A stretch of 64,000 nucleotides of DNA. Origin: Burkholderiales bacterium. GTDB taxonomy: Bacteria > Pseudomonadota > Gammaproteobacteria > Burkholderiales > SG8-39. The translations under genes and the position numbers were made by a program. Where the stretch lies: contig JADGRQ010000008.1 in assembly GCA_017880775.1 (NCBI GenBank), positions 62,001 to 126,000 of the forward strand, given 5' to 3'. The notes under the pieces were generated by a model, which saw nothing but the letters and a program-made list of their open reading frames with translations, did no database searches and was not told the origin of the DNA. Of the stretch, positions 55,501 through 62,487 are shown in pieces. Numbering within the stretch: the stretch's first letter is position 1; each line of letters starts with the position of its first letter.

Positions 55501-58500
55501 GAGACTTGCGGAGAGCGCTCCACCCACCGTCAACGCGTTGGCCGAGCTGGCTCCCTGAATGGTCACGGTCTGATTGCCTGAGGACGTGATATTGGCGCTG
55601 CTGGTCTGTGCCACCACCGAAATCGACGCCGCGTTGTTGACATTTATGGTTTGCGCTGTCCCCGAATTACCAATGTTGACGCTATTTGTTGCAGCGCCAG
55701 TGCCACCAAGCAGCGAAACGTTGCCGCCGTTAACGGTAACGGATTGAGTTGCGGTCGTGCTGTTCTGGCTGATTCCCGCCCCGCTGTTGCCGCCGGTCGC
55801 GGTACCGCCGTTGATCGTGATCCCTCCGGATCCGGCGTTGATGGTCTGTCCGCCCGATATCCCGAACGCCGAGATGAACGAACCGCTGCTGGTCGCTGTG
55901 CCCGTTCCACCGGTTAGAAATATGCCGGTGCCGGTATTCGCAAGGAGCGTTTGTGTTCCAGGAGTTATAGGACTGCCCTGGCTAAGGAACGCTCCGTTGT
56001 TCGTACCGCTCGAACCGCCCTGCATGGTCAGATTGCCGCCAGCGGACAGGTCCAGCAACTGGTTGCCGCCGCTGTTGGAAATTCCGGCATTATTGCTGTT
56101 GCCGTTCGCGCCGCCGGTTATGAGAATGTTGCCGCCGCCGATCAGGTTGATCGTTTGCTGGGCTGCAGTCGCGCCGCTCTGCCCGATGTTGACTGAGTTT
56201 CCGCCTCCCGCACCGCTACCTCCAGTCAACGTCAGACCGCCGGAGCCGACATCAAGAGTCTGCCCGGCGAACGCCGAAATAGACGCGCGATTGTTCGTAC
56301 CCGTGGCGCCGCCAAACAATGCAACTGAATTGGCGGTGACGTGCTGTAGGCCGTTAAAATTGTTGGATATGCTCGTCGAGAATCCGTTGGTCGGCGCCGT
56401 TCCTGCAGAAATGGTGAGCGCGCCGGTCGTCGAAATGGTCTGCGTGCCGCCCAATTGGCTCGTCAGGTCTACCAACCTGCTGTCGGCCGCCGGCCCGGTA
56501 AGCGTGATCGACCCGTTCTGCACGCCGGTGCCTGCGGTAATCGACTGATTGTTGCCTCGAACAAACGACGATCCCGTGTTTGCCGCCGCGCCGATCTGAA
56601 TAGCGTTCAAGCCGGTACCGGTCACCTGAATGGTCTGGTCGCCGCTCGCGGTGATCTGCGCCGTACTCCCGACGCCGCTGACCCGCAAGAAATCGGCATT
56701 GTTGACGGTGATCGTCTGCGTCCCCGTCCCAGAACTTTGAATTCCGGCGAAAGACGCAAAGTTATTCAAGATGCTGATCCCCGTGCCAACGTTCGCGTTA
56801 TTGACCGTAATATTCTGGTTTCCGCTGGTGTTGTTTTTGATCGAGGCAGAGAAGCCGGTTAGGACGGTCACTGCGATCGAACGCGCGGTGATGGTCTGGC
56901 CGGTATTCGCGGTCAGTTCCGCGAACTGCGCGGCCGTCGATTGAACGACGAGCCCGCCAGCCAGATTCAAATTCATCGCGCCGCCTGCCGTCACGGCGTT
57001 GTTCACCGTCATCGTGCCGCTGGTGCTGCCGGTCGTCACATTGAAATTGCCGCCGCCCGGTGAGAGGTTGATCGGCGCATTGATCGTGACCGAATTCGCC
57101 GCATTCAATGTCAGCGATGCATTGTTGGAAACGGATTTGGTGATGCCGGAGCTAACGGTGATATCCCCGACCTGGCTGCCCGGCCCGCCGGTATCGAGAA
57201 CGACGTTGGCGTTGGCGTCGAGCTGCCCATTGATCAGATTGGCGCCCACCTGAGAATCGTTGTTGTTTGGCGCGAAACTGGGAACGCCACTGTTGTTGGC
57301 GACGCCGCTCCCGGCCACGACCTCGATGTTGTACGGATCGAGCAGCCACGTGCCGCCGCTGCCGCTCGGAGCGCTGACATCCGGTGCCCGCGTAACTTCC
57401 AGATAGTGGCCCGAGGTCTCTACGAATCCGCCATTGCCCGATTCCGCCCCACCGCGCGCGTTGATCGCGCCATACACGCGCGTCGCCTCTTCCGACCAGA
57501 CGATCACTTTCCCGCCGTCGCCCGACTGCGTCGCACTCGCGTCGATCGTGGCGTCCGGCCCAATATAGGTCGCGCGCGCATTCTGGACGTCGGCGTTCTT
57601 GCCCTGGTAGTCGCCGCCGATGAGCACAGTGCCGCCACCCTGCCTGCCGGTGGCTTCGACGCGAGCATTGCCGACAAGGCCAACCTCTTCACCGGTGATC
57701 TCGATGCGGCCACCCCTTTCGCCGCTGGCGCTGGTGACGCTGCCCGCCTCGAGCATTGTTTGCCCGGAGGCGCGGAAGACGATGTTCCCGGTTTCGTTGC
57801 GCGCAACGGAGTCGGCGCGCACGATGCCTTGCTGGCGGATCAGCCCCGCGTAGATGCCCGCGCTGCCGCCGTCGGCGAGAATCCGGCCCACGTTCAACGC
57901 TGTGCCGCCCGCCTGGATCTCCACCCGCAGGTTGGGCACGTCGGCTTCCACCAGTTGGGCACTCTTGCCCGCGGCGAGGACGGTCTGGCCCTGAGGGGTC
58001 GTGATGACGCCGTGGTTCTCGATGTCGGGGGCGATCAGGTAGACGCGACCGCCCGCGGGCGTCGCGATCCTGCCGTAATTCAGGATCGGGTTGGCGACCG
58101 CGCCGGACTGGAAGTTGAGCCGGCCAGCGAGGAAATCCTGATCGGTGATGTTGAGCGTCGACGCAACCAGCCCCGCCACATCCACCCGCGATCCAGCACC
58201 GAAAAGGATGCCGTTCGGGTTGATGAGGAACACCCGCCCGTTCGAGCTCAGCGTGCCGAGGATCGCCGATGGGTCCCGGCCGACGACGCGGTTCAGTACC
58301 GAACTCGCGGCGGACTGCTGCACGAACCGCGTGGTCTCGCTCGCGCCGATCGAGAAGCCGCGCCAATTGATGATGGCGTTGGGGCTGTTGGTTACGTTAA
58401 GGGAATTGCCAACCGAGGAGAAGCTTGCCATTCCGCTGACCACCGACGGCCCGGTCGGATTGGCGAGCGAGGAACCGCTGAACGCAAGCGCGACGAGCAC

Positions 58501-58551
58501 GCCGAGAACCTTGCGGCGCGGTGTAAACGCTCCAGCGTGTTGCGCGCGAAT
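43537..58551 (-). CDS. Giant two-partner-secretion filamentous haemagglutinin-like adhesin with YDG repeats (TpsA)
   Basis: TPS domain NSPNAIINWRGFSIGASETTRFVQQSAASSVLNRVVGRDPSAILGTLSSNGRVFLINPNGILFG; ten K-x-YD(G/A) repeats; 4987 aa in the ORF track from the GTG at 58500; an in-frame ATT at 58551 would give a complete signal peptide. Confidence 0.92.
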   Translation of the reverse strand: MRAQHAGAFTPRRKVLGVLVALAFSGSSLANPTGPSVVSGMASFSSVGNSLNVTNSPNAIINWRGFSIGASETTRFVQQSAASSVLNRVVGRDPSAILGTLSSNGRVFLINPNGILFGAGSRVDVAGLVASTLNITDQDFLAGRLNFQSGAVANPILNYGRIATPAGGRVYLIAPDIENHGVITTPQGQTVLAAGKSAQLVEADVPNLRVEIQAGGTALNVGRILADGGSAGIYAGLIRQQGIVRADSVARNETGNIVFRASGQTMLEAGSVTSASGERGGRIEITGEEVGLVGNARVEATGRQGGGTVLIGGDYQGKNADVQNARATYIGPDATIDASATQSGDGGKVIVWSEEATRVYGAINARGGAESGNGGFVETSGHYLEVTRAPDVSAPSGSGGTWLLDPYNIEVVAGSGVANNSGVPSFAPNNNDSQVGANLINGQLDANANVVLDTGGPGSQVGDITVSSGITKSVSNNASLTLNAANSVTINAPINLSPGGGNFNVTTGSTSGTMTVNNAVTAGGAMNLNLAGGLVVQSTAAQFAELTANTGQTITARSIAVTVLTGFSASIKNNTSGNQNITVNNANVGTGISILNNFASFAGIQSSGTGTQTITVNNADFLRVSGVGSTAQITASGDQTIQVTGTGLNAIQIGAAANTGSSFVRGNNQSITAGTGVQNGSITLTGPAADSRLVDLTSQLGGTQTISTTGALTISAGTAPTNGFSTSISNNFNGLQHVTANSVALFGGATGTNNRASISAFAGQTLDVGSGGLTLTGGSGAGGGNSVNIGQSGATAAQQTINLIGGGNILITGGANGNSNNAGISNSGGNQLLDLSAGGNLTMQGGSSGTNNGAFLSQGSPITPGTQTLLANTGTGIFLTGGTGTATSSGSFISAFGISGGQTINAGSGGITINGGTATGGNSGAGISQNSTTATQSVTVNGGNVSLLGGTGAATNSVNIGNSGTAQTINVNNAASISVVAQTSSANITSSGNQTVTIQGASSANALTVGGALSASLSYISGNNQSVTAGTAGQSGSITEQGGIADATNTGIFSSSGPQTVSTTGMLSITAGTQPNTASTFGAEASVYNTGTGPQTVSAKGISLQGGSIGSTNVAFVQSNGSQSVTVGTSGISLTGGSGGASATDNFAQIFQNAATGTSQTVTVNGGGSITMVGGSSAKTNVGSAGHGSRTFIGANGDSQQIDFTAGGAIALTGGTNGSRNFAEIFLCSSQGPCAPNGTQTITGAPSITLTGGASGGISGEGNLAGIFGYTGLQSITAGPVLLTGGANGTSNYAQIYNPGGQTIVAPSITLTGGADGGGIDTGNFASIQSNASQSITVGSGGLTMTGGSGALTQNFASIFQGGLAGTSETITVNGGGAVTLRGGSSAQSGIGSTVNGSYAFITADGDSQQLSFTAPGSAISITGGTVGSRNNAGIHTRTSGGTQTITGSPTITMIGGASGGVAGEGNFALLRADLGAQNITAGAVVLSGGANGTSNFAQIRSGAAQIFVAPSIVLTGGAGGGGFGTGNFAQITSDSGQSISVGSGGLTMTGGSGPLTDNYASVFQGGLAGTSQLITVGGGGAITLHGGSSAQSGIGTVSGHGSYAYITADGDSQQISFTAPGSAISLTGGTVGSRNSVGIHTRTGGSTQTITGTTSANSPSITLTGGASGGVDLEGNSAILDVDLVGGTQTITADGVTLNAGAGGINNYAVIQAPAQFINVHGDLAIKGGGSSATATTGGGAAIGGRGGSTPTPTNLTLNVDGNLTLTGGTNSGSGANIGSGFLGGQTTDITMNVGGNITLNPGTVSGARIGSPSGAVAGGDVAVTAGGNIALNSSGGVGTSILTTGNVTLHADAAGKSISEGVDSLIQANALAATANSGIALNGNNVVTNLNASNTTSGGIQFTEAAGNKLTVTGMSQTGGNIIVTADDLDITGAVNAGANSVTLRPTTLSQTINIESGPTGGVMSLSPSELGNVTAGTLEIGRSDGTGDVNVNTTIANSNINAGTVRVLAGNNVNLTTAADMGSSGTPFNHHLELKANNNVFVTNGNVYLADNRNLTIAADNDSSGVGDVNFGGVVVQVGTGAGNTTGSMSIQGRNIAMGSSGGPETISVTGAGTQTFTAFDQISINNSANSSVTISTASGLQKFDTSAATGSGNLMIQSSGSGGANGQVTVQSVTGAQNINLNGGLTVKSVAGGSSSATATLSADAGQTISAKFVESLAGGLGGANIINVSFGTQSITTSGMNASNQGLVVSNTGAVAGGARIQSAGSGAQMITVNNASEVDLLATGGDALITSNAGDQTLLVTGAASNNAINVGSAAGTGLASMQGANQSVTAGNVGQSGSITVLGGNTDGKASRILSITGTQTITTPGTVTITGGTAPGVAGPGACTVEGACAVIQNSGNGLQSVSAGDITMTGGASGGFNNALLLAFGTGAQSVSARSITLTGGSGSVGGNGASIQSTSDQAITVGAGGITLIGGAGLVGNHGLIRQSGTVGTQHITVNGGGTIDIRGGSSTDTVAATAGSNGDLRSDGTLQQIDFTSGGQLKLTGGTIGNGNQAFVRAESPGASQVITGSPTITLTGGASGGSTTDGNEADIFSDGSQNISAASISAMGGAGGINTFAGVRAVNDQIITVGSGGITLIGGSGLGSAHAQILQTGAGEQSITFNAPGGAISLTGGTGDTPITATAGNLAQINATSGNQTIAGNVTANNPSITINAGPSGNNTFVSATNTNIGNNAFIRAQAGTQNISAGAIQVNAGAAGIDNSATIQAPHQNITASSVTLTGGGASGSFAGARTGGIGGGTPGPTDLHLTTTGTGNVVLNGGSVSGVTIGTNSVGGVTTDIVINSGGDVTLNAGIGGRAFIGSSNAVAAGGDISVTAGGNIALNATGSVGTAIRTAGNVTLHADTAGKSITEAANSVIAANTLTTSSNGATSLLGTGNAVSNFVASTVGGNITFNNAQALTLGSGWLTTPAGAQTVNITTTGATSDITLSGSTTTDDNVSLTSGRDIFLNGPTLGANSLTLNAPTGGIVDGNGAANNVSATTLSLGAANGIVLDTAVANLSANNTGTGNVVFRNTGSLAISGVGAAGGGTATITATGTITLNGAVSATGAGDSIVLASGGNFVNNAGASALSPGSGRWLVYSANPTLDTLGGLASNFKQYNATYGVTSVLGTGNGLLYSLAPVITPGLTGSVTKAYDGTTVAALLPANYTATGAIGGDTVTLNNPATGSFDTKHAGVSKTVTASGLAIASATNGSATVYGYQLGSASASAAIGTVTAVPLTVGLSNTGVTKSYDGTTAAPAGFTPVYSVSGLIAGDAATISNSGSAYNSAHVASANTLSVNGLLLTSVVGSNASLASDYSFGASSASVAATITAAPLTASLTNTGVTKSYDGTTAAPAGFTPAFSVSGLVSGDTAATISNTGRAYNSAHVASATTVAVSGLSLTGITGANASLASDYSLGTPSASVTATITRAPLAVSLTNVSVAKAYDGTSAAPAGFTPAYSVTGFATGDSGATITNGAASYNSAHVAGANTVSVAGLALTGITGSLGSATTDYSVPASTNVAASITPASLTVALTNTGVTKAYDATINAPAGFTPSFSVSGLVAGDTAATIGSTSRTYNNANVVGATTLTASGLSIGGVTGSAGSVASDYSVPASAGTGATITAAPLSLTLVGPVTKTYDGTTAATLAPANFNLTGFVGTESASVTQSAGTYASPSAGSGIDVSATLATGNYSPVGGTILTNYVLPGGSFTGTGIGTINPALLSVSVALVGPVSKVYDGTTVATLMPANFSLSGFVASDSASINQTLGSYATANAGGGNNVSTTLATGNYVAGGSTQLGNYSLQTGTLTGTGIGTINKAALTVSTGNVTKTYDGTLAAPGAAATVTGGTLYANASNGNALDSLLAGTFAFTNAHAGIGNKTVSVAGVTVNDGNAGGNYNVTLVNNTSSTINKAALTVNAVGASKVYDGTTSSTGTPTTAGLVGGDTVSALSESYASKNVLGLNASTLNVNGGFVVNDGNAGNNYSVLTNSAAGTITPKSISAAGLAANNKVYDGNTTATLNVGGANLSGAVAGDAISLNPAAATGTFADRNVGTGNLVTVNGLTLAGADAPNYTLAASGSVLSANITQLPSVTWTGGASGNWSVAANWAGGALPDASNVAQVVIPPGSTVNYDLVSGATTLNTLSSSGTLNMSVGALGINSSLNTARYQQTGGSVSGSGTFGVTQSFSQTGGSINMGGTLSITQSSGSLAINNSIAASAITLAAPTGAITEPATASIGTGQLTTSSSGAMNLLGTGNQIANLDVTAGGAVTVVNASALNVTGISTGANPVTLTAGGAISQSGAITSTGLLITSSLGGTGLPNSGNAFSTVNATNTGVGDIALTSSTGTLTVSGINQGGGGDVSVRNLTGAITTTGAITAPGSNNLVALDAGNGSITVGAGINAANVSLEAFGAASDVLINANVAASLGDVFVSADRKVVLGSGGISAISGNATLAALGGTITESAAGIISSAVLDTFSTGTTTLGNANAVGSFSAVTSGGNVSFTNGTGFVLNGVSAPGSSVSLNAGGPIGSGAGGVQANVLAAAATGGLNLGSGNLVNTVNLTNSGSGAVVLGNAAPLLTVAGVSQTGGGVTIGNTGAIATSGPIGASGDLLMSATGSFGVGAPISAGGNLGLFGAVLSVGANVSSGAGALTASAGTGLLNVVGGSTITGGGGLVSLFGGDMNIGGTVNAGAGTVVLNNTSGGIVTLGGGASGFGLSNTELGRITAGTLILNGSPIMVDGAVSLTLGQVVLNGSSIDFANSFTVSGGNLVVNVGGGVTVTPGASPVDVRANGISITGGTVMLDASSGSHALIAAGAGGATINAGSGKVTLLPGIGPDANAGIIATGPVVMNGFSCTGCAVLTTDPFSSPPVLAATGLFGSSVSVTILAPVLVENLDLPQVVLSQVQPPQVLPPAQPQTPPPPSAEDSDKKQETSSGSTQNDDGSATRKRRVPRCG
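46130..48975 (-). repeat. Tandem YDG-domain region inside TpsA
   Basis: Ten VTKxYDGTTxAPAGFTP-type units read from the translation (boundaries approximate). Confidence 0.8.
53590..55450 (-). repeat. About 610-625 bp (about 205 aa) tandem repeats inside TpsA, at least three copies
   Basis: GLAGTSxxITVxGGGAxTLxGGSSAQSGIG...ADGDSQQxSFTAPGSAISxTGGTVGSRN...SITLTGGASGG recurs in succession; DNA near 53625 and 54240 nearly identical. Confidence 0.75.
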
Positions 58552-58660
58552 GGAACCTCCCTTAGGCCATTCGCCGGAATCTTATTATTGTGTCAAACCC
58601 GGCGCCAACAGGGCATTGTCCCCCTGCTGACCGATTTGAACAATACTTATCTGCGTTCCC

Positions 58661-60307
58661 CTAGAACGAAGCCACGGAGGCGAACGCGAAGCGCCAGTGA
58701 TTGCGTTCCCGCGTGCCTCCCGGATCGACGATATTGGCCAGGTCGAAGCGCAGCGTCACCGCCTTTTGCTGAGTCATTCGCAGGCCGATGCCGGCGCTGG
58801 CGATGCCGTTATGCACTTGCTCGCCCGGCTGCGGGTTGACCCGCGACGTGCGGCCGATATCGTAGAAGGCGAGCAGGCGCAGGCTCCAGTCTTTCCAGCC
58901 GGCCAGCGGCGAAAGATCCGGGGTGTACAGTTCCACCGAGCCGCTGTGGCCCCGGTCGCCCGCGAGTTCGCGCTCGAGGAACCCGCGTACGGAATTCGCG
59001 CCTCCGATTCCGAACTGCTCCGGTCCGACCAGCACTTCGTCTGTGTGCTGCAGGTCGAAACGCGCGCGCAACTGCCAATCGCCTTCCAGCGAACGGGAAT
59101 GGTTGGCGCCGAAGCGAAGAACGGAGTAGCGCGCCTTGGCGCCGAAGCGCGCGCGCCCGAGCGCGTCAGTGTCGCCGTAGGCGCCGCGGCCGACGTTCGC
59201 GGCGCCGGTTGCGTAAACCGAGGTCTGCGCCGACGCATCGAGCAGGGTTCCGGAATAGGTCAGCGAAACCGGCGTGATCGAAAACGTTGCGCCAGCGGTG
59301 CCGCAGCCCGCCGCGCCGAACTCCCCCACCGAGCACGCGTTGCGGTACATGCGGTGATCCAGCCCCCACACCAGCTTATGATCGTAGCCGACGATCCGGT
59401 CCAGATGCTGGTTGTAGCGTGCCCCGAGCACGCCGCCGCGGCCGCTGAAGCTGAGCGGCCCTGCCGTAGTCTGCGTGGTGCCGGCATCGACGTCGGAATA
59501 GCCGGCGTAGAAATCCATTGAGCCGCCGTACGCGTAGAGCGGCAGGTGGTAACCCACGCTGTAGATCGAGACCTGTTTCGGCTTGTCCGGCGAGGTGACG
59601 TATTGCAGGGTCATCGCCGAATCGCGCTCGTTCAAATTCGCGTTCTGGTAACCAAAGCCGAGGCGGTAGTACCCCGTCGACCCGGTGCCGGAGTTGTCTA
59701 ACGTGACGAACGCCTTATTCGGGTTTTCATCGCGAACTTCCACCTGGGCATCAACTTCGCCTTCCTTGTCGCCGGCGCGCAAGACGACGTTGGTCTGCTT
59801 CGCCGGGTTTTCGTTCACGATCGCCAGGTTGCGCGCCACGTCGATCGCGTTGGGCGACTTCCCCGCGACGAGCGAAGGCAGGCTGGCGCGCACGTTCCCC
59901 TCGCTGAAGAACTTGTTGCCCTGGATCTCGAGCTTGCGAATGCGCGCTTCGATTACGCGCAGTTGGATATCCCCTTTTTCCAGTTCCTGCTCTGGGAGAT
60001 AGACCTGGACCGCGCTGTAGCCGCGCGTACGGTAAGTGTTCTCCAGCGCCTCCAATGCGCGCTGGACATCGCCGAAATCGCGCCCCTTCCCGGTGAACGG
60101 CGCGACCACGCGGGAGATCTCCTCCTCAGACAGGAGGGTGTTACCGTCGATCGAATACCGTTCGATGTCGAAGCGCAGCTCGACCGGGGTCATGCTTGGC
60201 GCCGGCACCTGCGCGTGCGCGGCAAACGGCGAAAGCAACAACCAGACGAGCGCCGCAACCCGGGCTCGCGCAGCGGTCTTCACAGCATCTGCCGATCGTG
60301 TTGTCAT
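58661..60307 (-). CDS. TpsB outer-membrane transporter (ShlB/FhaC/HecB family)
   Basis: POTRA-type region YSIDGNTLLSEEEISRVVAPFTGKGRDFGDVQRALEALENTYRTRGYSAVQVYLPEQEL and barrel; immediately upstream of TpsA. Confidence 0.93.
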   Translation of the reverse strand: MTTRSADAVKTAARARVAALVWLLLSPFAAHAQVPAPSMTPVELRFDIERYSIDGNTLLSEEEISRVVAPFTGKGRDFGDVQRALEALENTYRTRGYSAVQVYLPEQELEKGDIQLRVIEARIRKLEIQGNKFFSEGNVRASLPSLVAGKSPNAIDVARNLAIVNENPAKQTNVVLRAGDKEGEVDAQVEVRDENPNKAFVTLDNSGTGSTGYYRLGFGYQNANLNERDSAMTLQYVTSPDKPKQVSIYSVGYHLPLYAYGGSMDFYAGYSDVDAGTTQTTAGPLSFSGRGGVLGARYNQHLDRIVGYDHKLVWGLDHRMYRNACSVGEFGAAGCGTAGATFSITPVSLTYSGTLLDASAQTSVYATGAANVGRGAYGDTDALGRARFGAKARYSVLRFGANHSRSLEGDWQLRARFDLQHTDEVLVGPEQFGIGGANSVRGFLERELAGDRGHSGSVELYTPDLSPLAGWKDWSLRLLAFYDIGRTSRVNPQPGEQVHNGIASAGIGLRMTQQKAVTLRFDLANIVDPGGTRERNHWRFAFASVASF

Positions 60308-60368
60308 TGCCGAACAGTGGCCGGACTATACCCGGAATCGAAAAGGAAGGATTCTCTGGGCCCGGAGG

Positions 60369-60905
60369 TCAGTCCGGCGATCTATTCCAGCGCAAGCGCA
60401 TGGGCTGAAGGCCCCCGCCTGCTTCGACCCACGCCTCGATCCCGCCGCGGTACCAGTACACCTCGCGGTAGCCCAGCATCACCGCGCGCAGCGCTGCGTT
60501 ATAGGAGAGCCAGCAGTTCGCGCCGGCGCAGAAGAAGACGATGGGGCGCCCCGGTTCGCCGCCAGTCAGCGCCGCAAGCGTCCTGGCGAGCTGCGCTTGG
60601 ATTGCGTCGTCGAACCCCTGGCCCCGCCCGGCGCCCAGCAACCAGATCGCTCCGGGAATCGAGTCATGCCCCTCTCCGACGACGTCGAGCAGCAGGGGCC
60701 GCACCGCCGCGTCGCGCTCGAGCCACATCCGGAGCTGCGGCGTGCGGATGGTCCGCCCCCCGGGCAGCTCGCGCGGCGTCGGCGCCGCGTACTCTGCAAT
60801 GCGCAGTTCGCGCGTCGGCGACACGCCGAAATCGGCATCTTCGTCGGCAAGCGCCAGCCCGCAAGCGGCGAGCGCAGCCGTGGCCATGAATCCCGCCATC
60901 CGCAT
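60369..60905 (-). CDS. Rhodanese-like protein of the PQQ-associated CXXCW type
   Basis: IPGAIWLLGAGRGQGFDD...IVFFCAGANCWLSYNAALRAVMLGYREVYWYRGGIEAWVEAGGGLQP. Confidence 0.8.
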   Translation of the reverse strand: MRMAGFMATAALAACGLALADEDADFGVSPTRELRIAEYAAPTPRELPGGRTIRTPQLRMWLERDAAVRPLLLDVVGEGHDSIPGAIWLLGAGRGQGFDDAIQAQLARTLAALTGGEPGRPIVFFCAGANCWLSYNAALRAVMLGYREVYWYRGGIEAWVEAGGGLQPMRLRWNRSPD

Positions 60906-60961
60906 GCTGCAAAGCTTACGCTTCCCGCTGCCCGGGGCAACCGAGGTAGACTTTGCTGCGC

Positions 60962-61600
60962 ATGAAAGGCCTCACGTCCCGTGCCGCGGCGATAATCCTT
61001 CTCATCGCGGGTTGCGCCTTGGCGAACGCCCAGCCGCTGCCGATCGCCGGGCGCGACTACATGCTGCTCGACCCCCCACGGCCCGCGGCGCCGGGCGGGC
61101 CGATCGAGGTAATCGAGTTCTTCTATTACGGGTGTCCTGTCTGTTACGAAGCCCAGCCGCATATTGCACGCTGGCAGGCAAGCGCGGCATCGGATGTGTC
61201 GTTCTTGCGCATCCCGTCCGCCTCTTCTGAAAGTCAGGAAAGTTTCGCGCTCACCTACTACGCGCTCGAGGCCAGCGGCCATCTGGAACGCCTGCACTGG
61301 ACCGTCTACGAAAATCACCATTTCGACGATCAGCGGTTGCTCGACGAAAGAAATCTGCTCGACTGGCTCGAGCGCAACGGCATCGATGCCGCGGCCTTTC
61401 GCAAGCTGCGCGATTCCGCCGAGGTTCGCGCACGGGTGGCAAAGGGCCGTGCGGCTTTCGGCGCTTACGGCGTGCGCGCCGTACCTACCTTCGTGGTCGA
61501 TGGCAGGTTCCTCACTTCGGCGCGCCTTGCCGGCGGCGTCAAGGAAATGATGGACGTCGTGAGCTATCTGGTCGCCCGCGCGCGCCAAGAACGCCGGTGA
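60962..61600 (+). CDS. dsbA: DsbA-type thiol:disulfide interchange protein with CPVC active site
   Basis: PIEVIEFFYYGCPVCYEAQPHIARW...FGAYGVRAVPTFVVDGRFLTSARLAGG; signal peptide. Confidence 0.9.
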   Translation: MKGLTSRAAAIILLIAGCALANAQPLPIAGRDYMLLDPPRPAAPGGPIEVIEFFYYGCPVCYEAQPHIARWQASAASDVSFLRIPSASSESQESFALTYYALEASGHLERLHWTVYENHHFDDQRLLDERNLLDWLERNGIDAAAFRKLRDSAEVRARVAKGRAAFGAYGVRAVPTFVVDGRFLTSARLAGGVKEMMDVVSYLVARARQERR

Positions 61601-61667
61601 AAATAACCCGTACTGCCCGGGCCGCCATTTCTTCAAGCGTCGGACAGCTCGGCGCGCGGGGTCCGAT

Positions 61668-62081
61668 TTACGGCAGCAGCCGGAAAACCCTTCGCTGATT
61701 GAGCCGGTAGACCGAAAACCCCCGGCGATCCAGGGTAAACACCTGGTCGGCGCCCAGCTCTTCCCCGAGCGCGACGAGCGTCGCATCCGCATAGTCCATG
61801 GGGACGTTGCGGTACTTTTCCATGAGGATGGAGGCCCTCTTGACACTCGCCTGCGACGAGGGAGCCAGCAGGAAGGCCCCTCTCAGAACGAACTCGAGAC
61901 AAACCTTCTGCGCCTGCCACCGCGGGCCCACGAGGTGAAGAGTCTCGGTCAAGACCGCTTCGGTCGTGACGATCGCTCCGCTCCATCCTTCCAGGACCGC
62001 CACACAGTCGGCGTGGCAGCGCTCGCTGCGGTCCGCCAAGGCGACAAAGGCCCCGGTATCGAGCAAGAGTTCATTCGCCAC
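61668..62081 (-). CDS. PIN-domain (VapC-like) toxin
   Basis: MANELLLDTGAFVALADRSERCHADCVAVLE...TTEAVLTETLHLVGPR...PMDYADATLVALGEELGADQVFTLDRRGF. Confidence 0.88.
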   Translation of the reverse strand: MANELLLDTGAFVALADRSERCHADCVAVLEGWSGAIVTTEAVLTETLHLVGPRWQAQKVCLEFVLRGAFLLAPSSQASVKRASILMEKYRNVPMDYADATLVALGEELGADQVFTLDRRGFSVYRLNQRRVFRLLP

Positions 62082-62319
62082 GGCGCAGGCGCCGGATCAA
62101 GTGCTCCCGGTGACGCTGACCCAGGTCGGGCACTCCGCTCTCGATACGGCCGAGAAGGTCCCGAACGCGCTCGATGGGGCGGAGGTCCGGTTCGGTATCG
62201 AGGAATTGCTCGAGCGCCAGACGCACCACGTCCGAGCGCTTGCGTTTCATGCGTTTGGCCGAACGCTCCAACTTCTCGGAAAGGGCCCCCGGCAATCGGA
62301 GCGTCAATTGAGATTCCAT
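62071..62319 (-). CDS. Ribbon-helix-helix antitoxin
   Basis: MESQLTLRLPGALSEKLERSAKRMKRKRSDVVRLALEQFLDTE; overlaps the PIN gene. Confidence 0.82.
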   Translation of the reverse strand: MESQLTLRLPGALSEKLERSAKRMKRKRSDVVRLALEQFLDTEPDLRPIERVRDLLGRIESGVPDLGQRHREHLIRRLRRGE

Positions 62320-62397
62320 GCGCTTGTCTTCCTTTGCCTTGCATTGTAGTGCAAAATTTGATTTGCCTAATGCCTGCGTTGCCGATATAGTCGCATC

Positions 62398-62487
62398 ATG
62401 ATCTCGGCGTACGCACTTCCCATTGCGACGCTTACCAGCCTGCTCCTCCCGGCTGGCCCGCTGCTGCGCCCCGCGCGCACATACTGA
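62398..62487 (+). CDS. Possible leucine-rich leader peptide upstream of leuA
   Basis: MISAYALPIATLTSLLLPAGPLLRPARTY*; Leu-rich, followed by hairpin CCGCC-CACCA-GGCGG at 62514-62528. Confidence 0.35.
   Translation: MISAYALPIATLTSLLLPAGPLLRPARTY

Noticed and set aside
43568-56548. Multiple Pro/Ala/Val-rich plus-strand ORFs (360, 406, 385, 390, 263 aa) within the adhesin gene
   Set aside because: Antisense of the Gly/Thr/Ser-rich repeats; proline-rich translations are the expected complement
49000-57000. Repeats as a possible CRISPR array
   Set aside because: Repeats are coding, long and diverged, with no short uniform direct repeats or unique spacers
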